This document shows, piece by piece, positions 1 through 11,639 of a stretch of 64,000 nt of DNA (the first letter of the stretch is position 1; each line of letters begins with the position of its first letter). The DNA is from Humulus lupulus (Eukaryota; Streptophyta; Magnoliopsida; Rosales; Cannabaceae): assembly GCF_963169125.1 (NCBI RefSeq), contig NC_084795.1, positions 141,893,766 through 141,957,765 of the forward strand, in the 5' to 3' direction. The notes below the pieces were generated by a model. That model was given only the letters and a program-made list of their open reading frames with translations. It made no database searches and was not told where the DNA came from. The position numbers and the translations under genes were made by a program.

Positions 1-2
1 TG

Positions 3-525
3 GGATGTCTTTTGAAATGGGCTATCGAGCTCAACCAACTGGAGATACTGTACGTACCACGAACTGCGATCAAAAGCCAAGCTTTGGCTGATTTCGTGGC
101 AGAATGCACTGGATCCAAAGAGTAATCGGTGGAAGAACCAATGCAGGCCTTGTGGAAAATCTTTGTGGATGGTTCCTCTAATGAGAACGGGTCCGGAGCT
201 GGAATCATTTTGATATCCCTAGAGGGACATTGTTTCAACTCCACGTTATGATTCAGGTTTGAAGCATCCAACAACGAGGTCGAGTACAAAGCATTATTGG
301 CTGGGCTGAGAGTGGCCAAGGAGCTGAAGGACAGGGCCATCCAGTGCTATAGCGATTCCCAGCTCGTGGTAAACCAGGTATCAGGGGAATACCAAGCGCG
401 GGGAACCAAGATGGCGACCTACCTGGCCAAGTTAAAGTAGGAGCTATCCGAATTTGAGTACAACCTAGTCGAACAGATCCTTTGGGGGCAGAACGCCAAT
501 GCTGATGCCCTATCAAAGTTGGCCA
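3..525 (+). pseudogene. Tat pol: RNase H end plus second (archaeal-like) RNase H
   Basis: Frame 3 reads the end of the first RNase H (LKWAIELNQ, then QALADFVAE) and then a second RNase H domain starting WKIFVDGSSNENGSG. Its acidic catalytic positions are visible: D in FVDGSS, E in [11 protein letters not shown] and D in SDSQLVVNQ. Two RNase H domains in tandem are characteristic of the plant Tat lineage, where the second is called archaeal-like. The domain would degrade the RNA strand in RNA/DNA hybrids during reverse transcription. At least three in-frame stops (near 122, 249 and 438) make it a pseudogene. The reverse transcriptase lies off the left edge. Confidence 0.8.
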
Positions 526-1855
526 CCTCCAAGGATGCCGAGACCTTGAGCCTGATACTAGTGGAGTTCTTGGAGAGACCAAGTGTGGTAGAGAATACAG
601 TGGAGATTGAGATGATCGACGCTAGGGCAACCTGGATGACTCCCATAATCGAATATCTTACCACAGGGAAGTTACCCGAAGAGCGAAAGGACGCAAGAAA
701 GATACTCTACCAAGCTCCGAGGTATACAGTCATAGACAGAATGTTGTACCGGCGTGGCCTCTCTTTACCTCTTTTGCGGTGTGTTCTGCCAGAGGAGGGT
801 AAAACTATTTTGCAGGAGGTGCATGAAGGCTTTTGTGGAGATCACACTGAGGGGCAAAGCCTGGCCTTGAAGATATTGAGGCAAGGATATTACTGGCCCA
901 CTTTATCAAAAGACTCAATTTCTTACGTTTGAAAGTGTGACAAATGCCAGCAGTTCGCCACGATTACCCGAGCTCCACCAGTCGAGTTGAAGATGATCTC
1001 GTCCCCGTGGCCGTTTGCGGTCTGGGGGATTGAGTTAGTTGGAGCCCTACCCACGGGAAAAGGAGGAGTTCGCTATTGACTACTTCATGAAGTGGGCAGA
1101 AGCAGAGCCCCTAGCGACAATAACATCAAAGAGAGTCCTCGATTTTATGGTTAAGAATATTGTCTGCCGGTTCAGACTGCCAAGGAAGATCGTGTCGGAC
1201 AACGGAACCCAGTTCGATAGCGACCTCTTCACTGAATTTTCTAGGAGGCATGGCATAATTAAGAAAATTTCCTCAGTGCCCTACCCACAGGCTAATGGGC
1301 AAGTCGAGGATGTGAACAAGATGCTCAAGGCGAGTCTTTAGAAGAAGCTGGACGAGGCCAAGGGAGTTTGGCCCGAGCAGCTCCCGTAGGTGCTATGGGC
1401 GCACCGAACCTCGTACCGAACCTCGACGGGGCACACCCCTTTTTCCTTGACTTTCGGGAGTGAGGTCGTCCTTCCTGTCGAAACAAAGATAGCCTCGGAT
1501 AGGGTCCATGCCTTCAGCCAAGAGCAGAATGAAAAATTGCTCAGCGCGTCCCTCGACCTGATTGATGAAAAATGAGAGGATTCACAGCTACGCCTCGCAC
1601 ATAATCAGCAAAAGATCACTCGTTATTTTAATTCAAAGGTTAAAAGGCGTGCCTTTTGAATTGAGAGACCTGGTACTTCGAAGGGTATTTTTAGCGGGCA
1701 AGGACCCCAAAGATGGTTCCTTAGGCCCGAACTAAGAAGGGCCCTATCATATCATCGAAATCATACAAGAAGGCACTTTCAAGTTAGCTCGGCTTAATGG
1801 AGAAATGGTGCCACAAACCTAGAATGTTGTGCATTTGAGAAAATATTATCAGTGA
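519..1855 (+). pseudogene. Tat pol: integrase
   Basis: This is the integrase that would insert element cDNA into the genome. The zinc-binding region is seen as EVHEGFCGDH, a GYYWPT stretch and KCDKCQ. In the core, the first catalytic position reads GIELVG, where relatives in the window show GID, so the first Asp appears lost; the second is in VSDNGTQFD and the Glu in NGQVEDVNK. The C-terminal part keeps VLWAHRTSYRTSTG and a GPY-like stretch and ends with the K-Y-Y-Q-stop shared by all four Tat elements here. Stops near 929, 1339, 1387 and 1573 plus frame changes kill it. Confidence 0.85.
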
Positions 1856-2022
1856 TCAAATCACTCCTTTATGTATGGATTGTGTATAAAAGCCAATTAG
1901 CTATATGTAAAAAATAATTATAATGGTTTATTAGTTCATTTTTGTCTGTACGATTTTGTTTGTGTAATTAGTTCAAGTAGCCATGCAAGTCCACTTCCTG
2001 GTTACTTGGGGGGTAGATCACC
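1856..2022 (+). other. post-integrase spacer with PPT-like G run
   Basis: This short non-coding stretch between the integrase stop and the tandem array contains ACTTGGGGGG at 2004-2013. The same motif occurs after integrase in the other three Tat elements and resembles the true 3' polypurine tracts next to their LTRs. It may be an internal polypurine tract; that role is inferred. Confidence 0.5.
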
Positions 2023-2740
2023 TGACCAGGTTCTAAAACTTAGAAGTTGGTTAAATTGATTCAGTGTTTTTTCTAAAATGCATGAGGTGTCGATAAAACT
2101 AACGCGAACTATGTTTTTAAAATTAAATATCCTAGACTCGACTAGGTTCTAAAACTTAGAAGTTGGTTAAATTGATTCAGTGTTTTTTTTAAAATGCACG
2201 AGGTATCGATAAAACTAACGCGAACTAAGTTTTTAAAATTAAATATCATGGACACGACCAGGATCTAAAACTTAGAAGTTAGTTAAATTGATTCAGTGTT
2301 TTTTCTAAAAAGCACGAGGTGTCGATAAAACTGACGCGAACTAAGTTTTTAAAAGTATCATGGACACAACCAGGTTACAAAATTTAGAAGTTGGTTAAAT
2401 TGATTCAGTGATTTTTCTAAAAAACATGAGGTGTCGATAAAACTAACGCGAACTAAGTTTTTAAAATTAAATATACTGGACACGACTAGGTTCTAAGACA
2501 TAGAAGTTGGTTAAATTGATTCGGTGTTTTTTCTAAAAAGCACGAGGTGTCGATAAAACTAACGCGAACTAAGTTTTTTAAAATTAAATATTCTGGACAC
2601 GACCAGGTTTTCAAAACTTAGAAGTTGGTTAAATTGATTCAGTGTTTTTTCTAAAAAGCACGAGGTGTCGATAAAACTAAGGCGAACTAAGTTTTTAAAA
2701 TTAAATATCTTAGACACGACGAGGTTCTAAAACTTAGATC
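2023..2740. repeat. tandem array, about 117-bp unit, six to seven copies
   Basis: Units begin at about 2023, 2142, 2257, 2368, 2484, 2601 and 2717, each with a GACCAGGTTCTAAAACTTAG-like start followed by GTTGGTTAAATTGATTC and a GTGTCGATAAAACTAACGCG stretch. Copies differ by small substitutions and indels. The last is partial. The array fills the space between integrase and the antisense gene. That zone is known to be hypervariable in Tat/Ogre elements and can seed satellite DNA. Confidence 0.9.
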
Positions 2741-2896
2741 GAAGTAAAACTTGAGATAACTAAAATCAATAAATTGTTTCGAGGAGAAAAACCTCGTGTT
2801 GAATATTTAAAAACAAATAAACGAGAAGTGCAGATACAAGGAAAAAACTCTCTAGGCTCCCCCAGGCTGCTCTGAGGACGTCACCTCCTCAGTCTC

Positions 2897-4320
2897 CTAC
2901 TCGCCCACAACAGAAATCTCCCCAGTCCTTGTCGGCGCCTGCAGCTCCTGTTGCAGCCGGGCCTTTAACTTCTCAAGGTAGTGCCCCCATGAATCATAGA
3001 CCATGAAGGAGAAATTGCCATCCTCATCGAAAGCCCAGCAATGGTACATCATACTCTCCATGGAGGAGCTCGATGCTTTCTTCTCCTCCAGAATGGCCGC
3101 GTCGACCTCCAGCAGTCTGGCCTTGGGCCTCTCGAGCTCGGCCTGCAGGGCTGCCGAGGCAGCCTTCCCCTCCTGCTCGCTTTCCTGGGCAGTGGTTAGC
3201 GCAGCCTTCGCTGCCTGTTCACTCACATGGGCCGCCGCCAATGTAGCCTGGCGCTCTGCTTGTTCTGTTGAGAGGTGGCGAGAGCAGCTTGGGCTACGGT
3301 CAGCTCAGCCTTGATTTCCTTATTTCTAGCTCTGGCCCGAGAGATGCTGCGGTGTTGAGCCAAGACCGCCTACAAAAAGCAAAGAAACAGTTAGACACAT
3401 ACCAGAAAAATAAAAAATATATATTAAAAGTGGGGTTGGGGAAAATTCTTACTGTGAGATTCATCCCATGCCAGACTCCATAATGTTTTTGGGGCTCCTT
3501 TCCTCAATCGCCCTTAGGTCGGTGGGCTTGACCTTGTATAAGTGCTCTATCGAATAGTTCACCGTCTCGTAGATGGTCCCCCAAAAAGCGTCTGTAATCA
3601 ACTCCAGATCCTGGGGGTTGACGGGGATGCGAACAGTGGAAACGAGGGCCACTGGAGCTTGGGGACCAACTGGTTCTACCGGTTCCTGAGCAGGAGGTGG
3701 AGGAAGACGAGGAAGGGTTGCAGTCGGGGATGCGGTGGGCAGAGCTCTTGAGCCTGAGCCTTTCCCCTTTGCTGGGGATTGGGAGACAGTCGCAGCCAAG
3801 GGCGTTGTTTTCTTGGAAGTAGGCCGAAGCCTCTTGACAAGGGGACCCTCGATTGATTTCCCTCCTGGGAACATCGAGCGGATGTCCGGTTCCCTCCTCT
3901 GTGCCATCTCCTCACCTGAAAAGAAGAATGGAGAACGCATAAGAATGCATATACGTTCTTCAAAAGAAAATTATTAATGATAAAGATACACGAAGTAGCA
4001 AAATTCCTACCCTCCGAGCTAGAGGAAGAGTCTATTTCCACGACCTCCGACCTCGGAGCTGCTACAGGGGAAGGAAAGTCTAAAGCAATCACTTCTTGGA
4101 TTAGGGGAGGTTCCAGGTTAGTCTCTACTTTGGGACTGGATTCCTCCACATATTGCCTAAGTCCAGGAGCAACTATACCCTCGAGAAGGGAGGGCCACGA
4201 CCTAAGGTTGGTCCCATACTCCTCAAAAAAGGCTCACCTAAAAGACAAAGTGTTGTCTACTACTACGGTGCCCGTGGGACGGCCCGCGACATTACGCAGC
4301 ACTAATTGATGTACGCATTG
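2897..4320 (-). pseudogene. antisense extra gene (aORF) of Tat element A
   Basis: This minus-strand gene opposes pol and has at least three exons read from the right. Exon 1 is about 4320-4011 (FRRAFFEEYG resembles the end of the Transposase_28-type region in element D). Exon 2 is 3915-3453 (starts EEMAQRREPDIRSMF, Pro/Ser-rich). Exon 3 is 3369-2897 (Ala/Glu-rich helix, then the shared C-terminal motif). The inferred introns 3916-4010 and 3370-3452 begin with GT and end with AG on the minus strand. An in-frame TGA near the end of exon 2 and loss of most of the N-terminal domain suggest decay. The function of such antisense proteins is unknown. RNA-seq would be needed to confirm splicing. Confidence 0.6.
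3002..3046 (-). other. conserved C-terminal motif of aORF A
   Basis: The motif reads YHCWAFDEDGNFSFM. It fits the pattern Y-x2-W-x2-[DN]-x3-[DN]-F-S seen without gaps at the same place in the antisense genes of elements B, C and D. Confidence 0.65.
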
Positions 4321-4722
4321 GAGAAGGGTTATGTTACGGTCTGGATCGTTTTGGTGGTGATGCATGAGCTGGTTTAGGTTAAACTTCTAAAACTCGAAAG
4401 AGCGAAAATAAAGGAAAATTTCGAATGAAGGGTAACTAGTACTGAAAACTGCCAACCTTATATATACATAACAGGCATGAGGAAATGAGGATCGTCCAAT
4501 CAAATTAATGCGAGATACGAGGGTCATAACTTGAAAGACGAAACGGTGGCAAAAAGGTGGCTAGGCCATTTAATACAATCCTCGAAATCCGAACAGAAGC
4601 CAACCACGGTTTTCCACGTGTTCGATACCCAAGTGGTGGGCTGGACATGAGGAGTCGAAAAGGAAGTTTCAAAGCCCCCACTATAAAGATGAAAGATGAT
4701 GTCATAGGTCACGAGCAGGGTC
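4321..4722. other. non-coding spacer between aORF A and its 3' PPT
   Basis: No convincing coding region is visible. By position it would hold the promoter and 5' leader of the antisense gene. Short ORFs on both strands here show no recognisable domain. Confidence 0.4.
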
Positions 4723-4734
4723 TTGGGGGGAAAA
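4723..4734 (+). promoter_or_regulatory. 3' polypurine tract of element A
   Basis: TTGGGGGGAAAA lies immediately before the TG of the 3' LTR. This is the primer site for plus-strand DNA synthesis. Confidence 0.75.
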
Positions 4735-5505
4735 TGTACGCCCTGAATATCTGCACAAACTTTGTCGAGCTAGAAAAGGGTCGTAATCGATCTACCACGT
4801 GTCCATCGTTCATCCGGAGTTGTTTGTTACGGCCCCCTAAACAAAAAGCTCGAGCTAATGGATCATTTAGCTGCTCATCACTTGGAGCCATTGTGTCGAC
4901 ATAGTAGAAGCCATGAGCTAGCGCCACATTAAGCTCGTGGTGCATCAGAGGCCTGAAATACCCCCCAGATCTTTATAAAGTCAACCACGTAATATAAATG
5001 TTCATATACCAGACATCACGTGTCTATTTTATTCCCGAATTCCTGGATATGCAATATAAACGTGCGTGACCAGACATCCCACACCTGATTTGGGCCATGC
5101 GGCCCATTACCCATCTTTACCTATTGATTAGACCACACTTCCCTGTAAGGTTTAGATATTAATCATCGGTGTCACATAAATGACATGATGGTTGAAGAGA
5201 TCACGGGATGACCCCAATACCTACTCAGAGATCAATCTGCTATAAATATCGAAACTCGGATAGTGCAAGGGGATTCTTCTTGTAATGAAAATACTCTATA
5301 AGAAATAGTAAGGATAGATAAATAATATTGACTCGTGGACTAGGGGGATTTTAACCTCCGAACCACGTAAAAAAGGAGTGACCATCTTCCTCTGCAATTA
5401 GTTTCCACATTCTTGATTATTATCATTTTTTTATTACGGTTTATCATCCAGCACTAATCCATCATATTTATTCATATAATTCACTGTTGGTGAAAAACCG
5501 CAACA
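4735..5505 (+). repeat. 3' LTR of Tat element A
   Basis: The LTR runs from TGTACGCCCTG to CCGCAACA, 771 bp. A TATA-like CTATAAATA occurs near 5240. It is related to the solo LTR at 31029-31753: both end with a TTACGGTTTA stretch and GAAAAAC-GC-CAACA-type termini. The left boundary is fixed by the polypurine tract, and the right boundary by the return of element E sequence. Confidence 0.8.
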
Positions 5506-5803
5506 ATAGTAATTTTGACCCGTTAAGGGTATAAATTGTATTTATGTGTTATATGATTGGAAACACATTATTATGTGGATATATTTTTGAGGATAGACTT
5601 AGGTTTGTCCTTTAGAGCAATTTGGCAAAAAAGTCAGAACAAGGATTTATACCCGGCTCAGGGTGAGCCAAGGGGTCTTTTGGTAATTTCGCATAAGTCA
5701 AGAATTAGTGAAATGTTATTGGAGGTTGTAATTGGGGGGTTAGTAACTTGGTTGGGAAATTAGGAATGTAAATTGAGGTTTAGTGGGATTACTGGTATAA
5801 AGA

Positions 5804-6998
5804 TGTTGCGATTTTTTTTGCTGCGCAAGTATACGCAATCGAATAAACAAGTAATAGTAGTGGAAGTACTGTATCGTTCCGTCAGGGAATTTATCCACTA
5901 CTTACCAATAGCAAAATTTTATTTCTATTTGACTAATGAAAATTGAATGACAAATTAACAATGAACAATAAACTAGAAAAACAAAGTTTAATTAATGAAA
6001 TTTAATATAAGAGAAATATTAGAGCATTCTAATTCTTCAACCTTCAATTCTATTCAAACAATAATACTACTAATATGATTCTTTACCCTATGATTATAGC
6101 AGGTTTACTATTGATAATTCTATTCTTTCTCTAGATATAAAATTTTCAGTTTTCCTGTGAATTCTCTACATGTCTGTGATAAATTCTACACATAAACCGC
6201 ATTAAGAACAAAAACCTAATTGCTACACAAACCAATATGATACTTTCGTTCTAAATTGAAATCTATGTCTATTTCCTAAAGCTATTCCAATTCTCACTTT
6301 TCAGATATCGAATTAAAACCAATAATCATGTAAATGATAGCCAATCAATTACAAGCATTAAATATAAGAACAATAGATATACATAAATTCAATGAATCAT
6401 AGAAATTGAATTAAAGATGAATAGAATATCCAGTGACTACATTAAAATACTCTAAATAAGAATTTAGTTCATAATGTTAAACATCATCACATAATCTACA
6501 ATTCAAAAGCATAAAGAAATGAACAATCAAAAATTGAATTCGTCTCTGTTTCTTTTCTCCTGCCATAAGAACTCCCCTTTCCTCTATCTCCAAATTTTCT
6601 TTTATTTCCACCAAAACAAAACCTACGAAATTCCATAAAAATTTCCAAAAATACTCTTGTGTCGATATATCGCCTACAATGTTGCGATATATTGCCTGTC
6701 GAATGTACTCGATAAAATTGCAATATCTGTTATCGTTTATTCTTCAACCAAAATTTATATTCCTCAAATGGCGATATATCGCCCAAGTCAGGCGATATAT
6801 CGCCTGTGCCAAATTTCCAAATATTAACCAATTTCAACTACTTAAACAGATATTTATCCGACTTCTCGTACTAATGAGAATTATATCAACACACTGCACA
6901 AGTTCACCAAACAGATCAAATGCAAACTTTCACTTGAGAAAAACAACCAAATCAAACTGAAAAAGTTATGAATAAGAGTATATTTTGTACGCTTATCA
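5804..6998. mobile_element. solo LTR of 1195 bp (I1), TSD AAAGA
   Basis: TGTTGCGATTT...GCTTATCA is flanked by perfect 5-bp duplications AAAGA at 5799-5803 and 6999-7003, and element E sequence continues seamlessly across it. It is AT-rich, has no credible coding region, and carries clustered palindromes GGCGATATATCGCC at 6770-6783 and 6791-6804 with variants at 6663 and 6681. The family is not recognised. Size, TG...CA ends and 5-bp TSD fit a solo LTR; a terminal-repeat-less non-autonomous element is less likely. Confidence 0.85.
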
Positions 6999-7185
6999 AA
7001 AGACCAAACTACCCTTGGGAATTTAACTTTGAGACTAAGCAAGGCTAGGGGTAGGGTGGTCATTTGACCAATTGATGAGGCATATGGCTATGTCTAAACT
7101 CAGCTGCAATTCATGTTTTGGACACTAAGCCCCTTCTTGGTCACTCGCAAAAGCAAACTCAAGGACACAAAAATTCAAGGCATAC

Positions 7186-9553
7186 TGTAACGCCCTGGTT
7201 ACCCCAGAATAGTAACGGTGATCGGTGAACCGGAAATTTGACCTGCTACCCGAGTCCTTTGGTTAAAAATGTGTTCTAAGTGTTATTAACAGGTTAAGGT
7301 GGAAAAGACAATAAAGAGGAAAGGATATATTCTATTAAGTATATAACTGCTCATGAGCTTATTAAAATATTTACAAGTTATTTACAACTTAGAATGGCCA
7401 CTACTATTTCAAATTTACAACCCCGCCGACCTAAGCAGCAAAAATAGGGTAACCCCCTAGTCCTTCTGAGAACTCCTTGGCCGTGGTGGTCAAGCGGCCA
7501 CATATGTACACATCACCACCTAAGCTCTCCACTCACGGCTGGGTGAGCTTTTCTTTCCCTTGACCTGCACCACATAGCACCCATGAGCCAAGGCCTAGCA
7601 AGAAAACACAATATAGCATGATATAATATCAACAATGATCATAATAATCGTTTAGGACTATCAGTCCAAACAGATAGGTAACAGTCGCAAAAGTCACTAA
7701 TGTGGGTGCAGCTCCCTTAAGCCATGTGACGATAAGGTCACCGGGCTTCACAAATAAGTGAACCTTTCACTAGCTTAAACAAGATAGGTGCACGGTGACT
7801 GGCCACCAACATAACCTTCCTCATGACCATAAAGTCATAACCCTTGAATATCGTTCCCTAGCAATGTGACAAACGGTCACCTGGGCCTTTGGCCTTGGCT
7901 CTCAGTAACTAGTCTTAGACTAGCCAAGCGCTTATAAGTTCATCGACCTTAGGGTCGGTCCAGCGTTAATGCCTTAGAGTCATTCAACACTGCTATCGAT
8001 GAGATCTAATCTTCATTCCGCCCTGCGTTCAGGACGCTTATGCCGTTTGTGACTCTTAGGTCAGTGTCCCTGACTAATCGGTGCCATATACAAGTGAACA
8101 ATATTCACTAGCATTTAATGTGCAATCCAAGTTCACATTTATCAACCAGCATGCCTCAACAACTATCATACATGTCATATACACGGGGTTCAGTTTTCTT
8201 ACCTCAGGTTTGAGTGAGAAATATTATAAGAACGACTCCTGAGAACGATCGATCTTTTGGTTCCTTAGCGGTTACCTAATCACAACCAATTATAACATCC
8301 ATTAATGAGAATCAACACGGATAGGGTCTTAACCTAAGCACCACTCTCGGGTCCTCAAAACATACCCACACGGTGAGTAGATTCAATCCCGGACCTTAAG
8401 GATTGAAACCCCAAGTCAAAAACCCTTGAAAACACACAAAACATGACTTTGAAGGAATAAAGTAGCCCTACAGGGCTGACCCCTAGCGTCAGCGCTATTC
8501 TTAGAACCCCCAACATGCCCAAATGCCCCCTGAGTAGCACTGTAGCGCCCTAAGGTGGGCGCTATAGCGCTACCTCCAGACCAGGAACTCCCTGAAACCT
8601 CCTTCTTCATCTCCTTCGATTCTAACCTGTTTCCATTGCTTCCAAATCCCATTTTTTTTGTGCCAAATGAACCCAAAAACCATCCTAACATACCCCAAAC
8701 ATCATAACCATAAGAACCCTAGCCAAAACTCCCAACAAAACCAAGTATTCAACCTAGAAATCACAGCTACAAAACAGAACTAAAACAGGGAAAACCAGGG
8801 AATTCAATGGTTAGAAACTTACCCAAAGCTCAGCTTATGATGCTCTTCAATGGAGGAACACACTCCCAAACTCCCAAGGCTTACTTCCCAAGCTTGAATC
8901 CTCAAGAATGGTTCAAAAATCACAAAGAAAACTGAAGGGAAGATAGGTACGGGAAGGCTCTCCAAGTTGCTCTGTTTTTCTACCTCTTTCTCAGCCAAAA
9001 ATGGCTATATCTATCCTAGGGGTGAAATGACCATTATATCCCTAGGTCAATATAAAGTTTCTAAAGGCTCCCAAGGGAAAAATTGGTATTTTCCACCTAT
9101 CTCGTTAATCATAATTAACGCTCTCCAATTCCTGCTATTCTCAATATTCTCAAACACCAATAATTCACCCTTTAATTCCCGGTAACGCTCTAATCCTTAA
9201 AATCACCCCGAGACTCATCCCGAGCCCCAAACTTAATCCTGTTATGACTAGACCGCTAATCAATAAACCAAGATCGTCTCATGCCGAATAGCTCGAACAA
9301 ACCCACATTATAATGTGGTCTCAACAACGTCATCGACATGCATACAATTATACAATTATACCCTCAACGGGCCAAATTACCATCACACCCCTGTAATTAA
9401 AATGTGGACTCACAATCATGCATAAATCATCATATAATATTATAATTCACATATACATGCATATTATCAATTAATGGCATAATTAAGCAAGTATGGCCCT
9501 CTCGGCCTACTAATCCTGCCATTAAATCACATCGGAGAATTCGGGGCATTACA
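7186..9553 (-). mobile_element. Tekay-type solo LTR of 2368 bp (I2), TSD CATAC
   Basis: TGTAACGCCCTGG...GGGCATTACA is flanked by CATAC at 7181-7185 and 9554-9558. Read on the minus strand it resembles the E and F LTRs in several blocks, for example the CTTGCACCACATAGCACCCATGAGCC-type region near 7565 matches the reverse complement of 10858-10880. A GC-rich inverted motif (TAGCGCC...GGGCGCTA) lies at 8536-8574. No internal domain is present, so this is a solo LTR left by LTR-LTR recombination. Confidence 0.85.
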
Positions 9554-11249
9554 CATACACAAGTTGTGTCAAGGGATTTGAAGGATCCTTAGAAGAGATT
9601 TGAGGTTCTAAAGGACAAAGGCTGCCAAGGATAGCTAATTCTACCTGAGGATTTGGATCTAGAGACGTAATCTTTTCTTTTTTCTCCAAGTTTTGATGTT
9701 CTTAGTTTTGGAAAAATTGGGCTTTAGTCTAGCTAGTGATGATGCAGATTTGTTTTAGAGGTTAGATAAGAGTTAGAATCATGGTAGTAAGCTCCTTAAG
9801 CTTTAAATCCCGGCTAAGATCATAAATTTAGTGAAGATTCTTGAATTTGGGGCAAGCTCAAGCTTAAAATTTGGATTGTTGCAAATTGGTGATTTGTGGG
9901 GTTTTGGATATCTTTTATAGTATATTGGTGTTTCTAACAGCTTATCTAGGTTGTATAAGGGGTTCTGTAGCTATAAATCTATTGAAGCTATGATTTGGGG
10001 TTGATTTTCTGGGTTTGATATGCAAGGAAACACGGGTTTGAGAAATTGGGGAAGAACACTAAGCTTCTAGGTAATTTTTGGGTTTCTGGTGACCTAGCAC
10101 TGCGCGACCGTGCTAGTGTGCCAAAAAGCCTAAAATTTATGCAAGTGAAAATGCACCAAGGGTAGGAGCGACCATGCCAGGTGCCCAGAAATGTGGTGTT
10201 TTTTTGTTTTAGGTTTAGAGCTCGGGGAGTCCGGGAATCCATTTGATGGCCCATTTGGGGGCTTGGGGATAGGGTTTACAGTGAGGCTCAGGATTTGTAG
10301 TCAATCCATAATAAGAGTATGTTTATGTTGTGAATAGATTATTGCAAGGATCAGGATCAGGATCAGGATCGCACTTGAGGCTGTTTAGTCAATCGCATGG
10401 AACTCGAGGTAAGAAAACTGCACCCTGGTTGGGATCAGGGCTTGGACCCCTGTAAATGGATTCAACTATCTTTGCAACTACAATTACTCATTTAGGAATG
10501 ATTTTATATGTTGTATCTGGTTATAACTATGTAGAAAGTTTTGCCTAAGGGAGTCGGGGCCGAGATTAAATGTGCAGAACGCAACACGGCCTAAGAGAAT
10601 CGAAGTCAACCATAAGACTAGAGGAGTCGACCTAAGGGCACCGGGTCTGATCGTCACTTAAATAAATAGAAGTGGCGATTGCACTTAACTAATTATATCG
10701 ATTGTTGAGATTGGAATGTGTATTTGATTATGCAGATTGTCTTTGCAAGCTTGTTGCTTATATCCCGTTATTTATTGAATTATTGATTAAAGTTTACTAC
10801 TCATATGTTGTTGCTCATTGTATTCGTTGATTTAAGTTTTCTTGTTGATCCTTGGCTCATGGGTGCTATGTGGTGCAAGTAAGGGAAAGGTAAAGCTGGA
10901 CCAGCTGTGAGTTGGAGAGCTTTAGGGGTGGTGTGTAGATCTGCAGCTACTCAACCACCACGGCCAAGGGATTGACAAGCACTAGAGCCAAATTTTATTT
11001 TGCCACATAGGCTGCCATCTGTTGTAATTATTTTACGGATTCTTATTGTCTTGTAGACATTTTTTGGGATCCCCTGTACAAACTCTTACATTTTAATGAA
11101 AAAAAAATATTCCTATGATAAAAATATTTTAACCCTAATCCATTAATTATCCTTAGTAACACGTTTATATCCACACGACTTGAATAAATAGTCTAGCACT
11201 ATTTAAAATACATAGTGTAATGGTCTTTGCTATCGAGGGCGTTATAACT

Positions 11250-11262
11250 TGGTATTAGAGCA
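11250..11262 (+). promoter_or_regulatory. primer-binding site of element E
   Basis: TGGTATTAGAGCA lies just after the left LTR and differs by one base from the usual TGGTATCAGAGC complement of initiator tRNA-Met used by many plant retrotransposons. Confidence 0.75.
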
Positions 11263-11639
11263 GTCTAGGTTTAAGGGTTCCTGAAGACTAGCTGGGAAAA
11301 TACGCTCGCCTCTAAAGACAAACTTGACTCAGGGTTCGGTAATTATATATGTGATTATATGTTTGACTGTTAAAATGAAATATGAATGCCTTATCTACTT
11401 GTTTAATAGGTAGCATGAGATATACTAATAGGGTCAGACCCTTGACTACTATGTGTGTATGATAAGGCTTGCTTATTAGCATTGCTTCTACATGTGCATA
11501 ATTGCTAAAATTCCTGTTAGCATTGTGATTGCTTATTGTTGCTAGATTGTGACATGAGATCGTGGGGTCACTTTAAAAACCTGTTATCATTGCCTGATCA
11601 ATTGAGTCGTTGATTGTAGATAAACTTGGAAAGTTATGC
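11263..11639 (+). other. untranslated leader of element E
   Basis: This spans from the primer-binding site to the first recognisable gag residues. It shares phrases with the leader of element F at 51118-51180 (both have ...CTCGCC-CTAAAGACAA... followed by CGACTCAGGGTTCGGTAA-like text), which links E and F as relatives. No gene is seen. Confidence 0.6.

Larger units (their letters stand above)
1..5505 (+). mobile_element. Ty3/gypsy Tat-type retrotransposon A, 3' part
   Basis: This is the 3' part of a Tat-lineage element whose 5' end lies off the window. From left to right it holds two RNase H domains, integrase, a G-run, a 117-bp tandem array, an antisense spliced gene, a polypurine tract and the 3' LTR. 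It sits inside the left LTR of Tekay-like element E: the sequence right after 5505 matches that LTR from about 210 bp in (compare 5511 onward with 16250 onward). The candidate right-hand TSD is ATAGT (5506-5510); the matching left copy would be outside the window. Premature stops in both coding regions show the copy is dead. Confidence 0.85.
5511..11246 (+). repeat. left LTR of Tekay-like element E, interrupted
   Basis: The pieces at 5511-5803, 7004-7185 and 9559-11246 align in order with the E LTR at 16041-17900; the first 210 bp or so are left of the window. Element A, the solo LTR at 5804-6998 and the solo LTR at 7186-9553 are the interruptions. It ends GGGCGTTATA (from an expected TTACA), two bases before a tRNA-Met-type primer-binding site. 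A GC-rich patch (GCGCGACCGTGCTAG) lies near 10098. The two E LTR copies are clearly diverged, so E is old. Confidence 0.85.

Noticed and set aside
253..664. Minus-strand ORFs opposite the element A RNase H
   Set aside because: Shadows of the real plus-strand pol; the sense translation shows RNase H motifs, the antisense shows none.
8355..9185. Possible host coding ORFs of 61-91 codons
   Set aside because: They are inside the solo LTR I2, on both strands, with no recognised domain.
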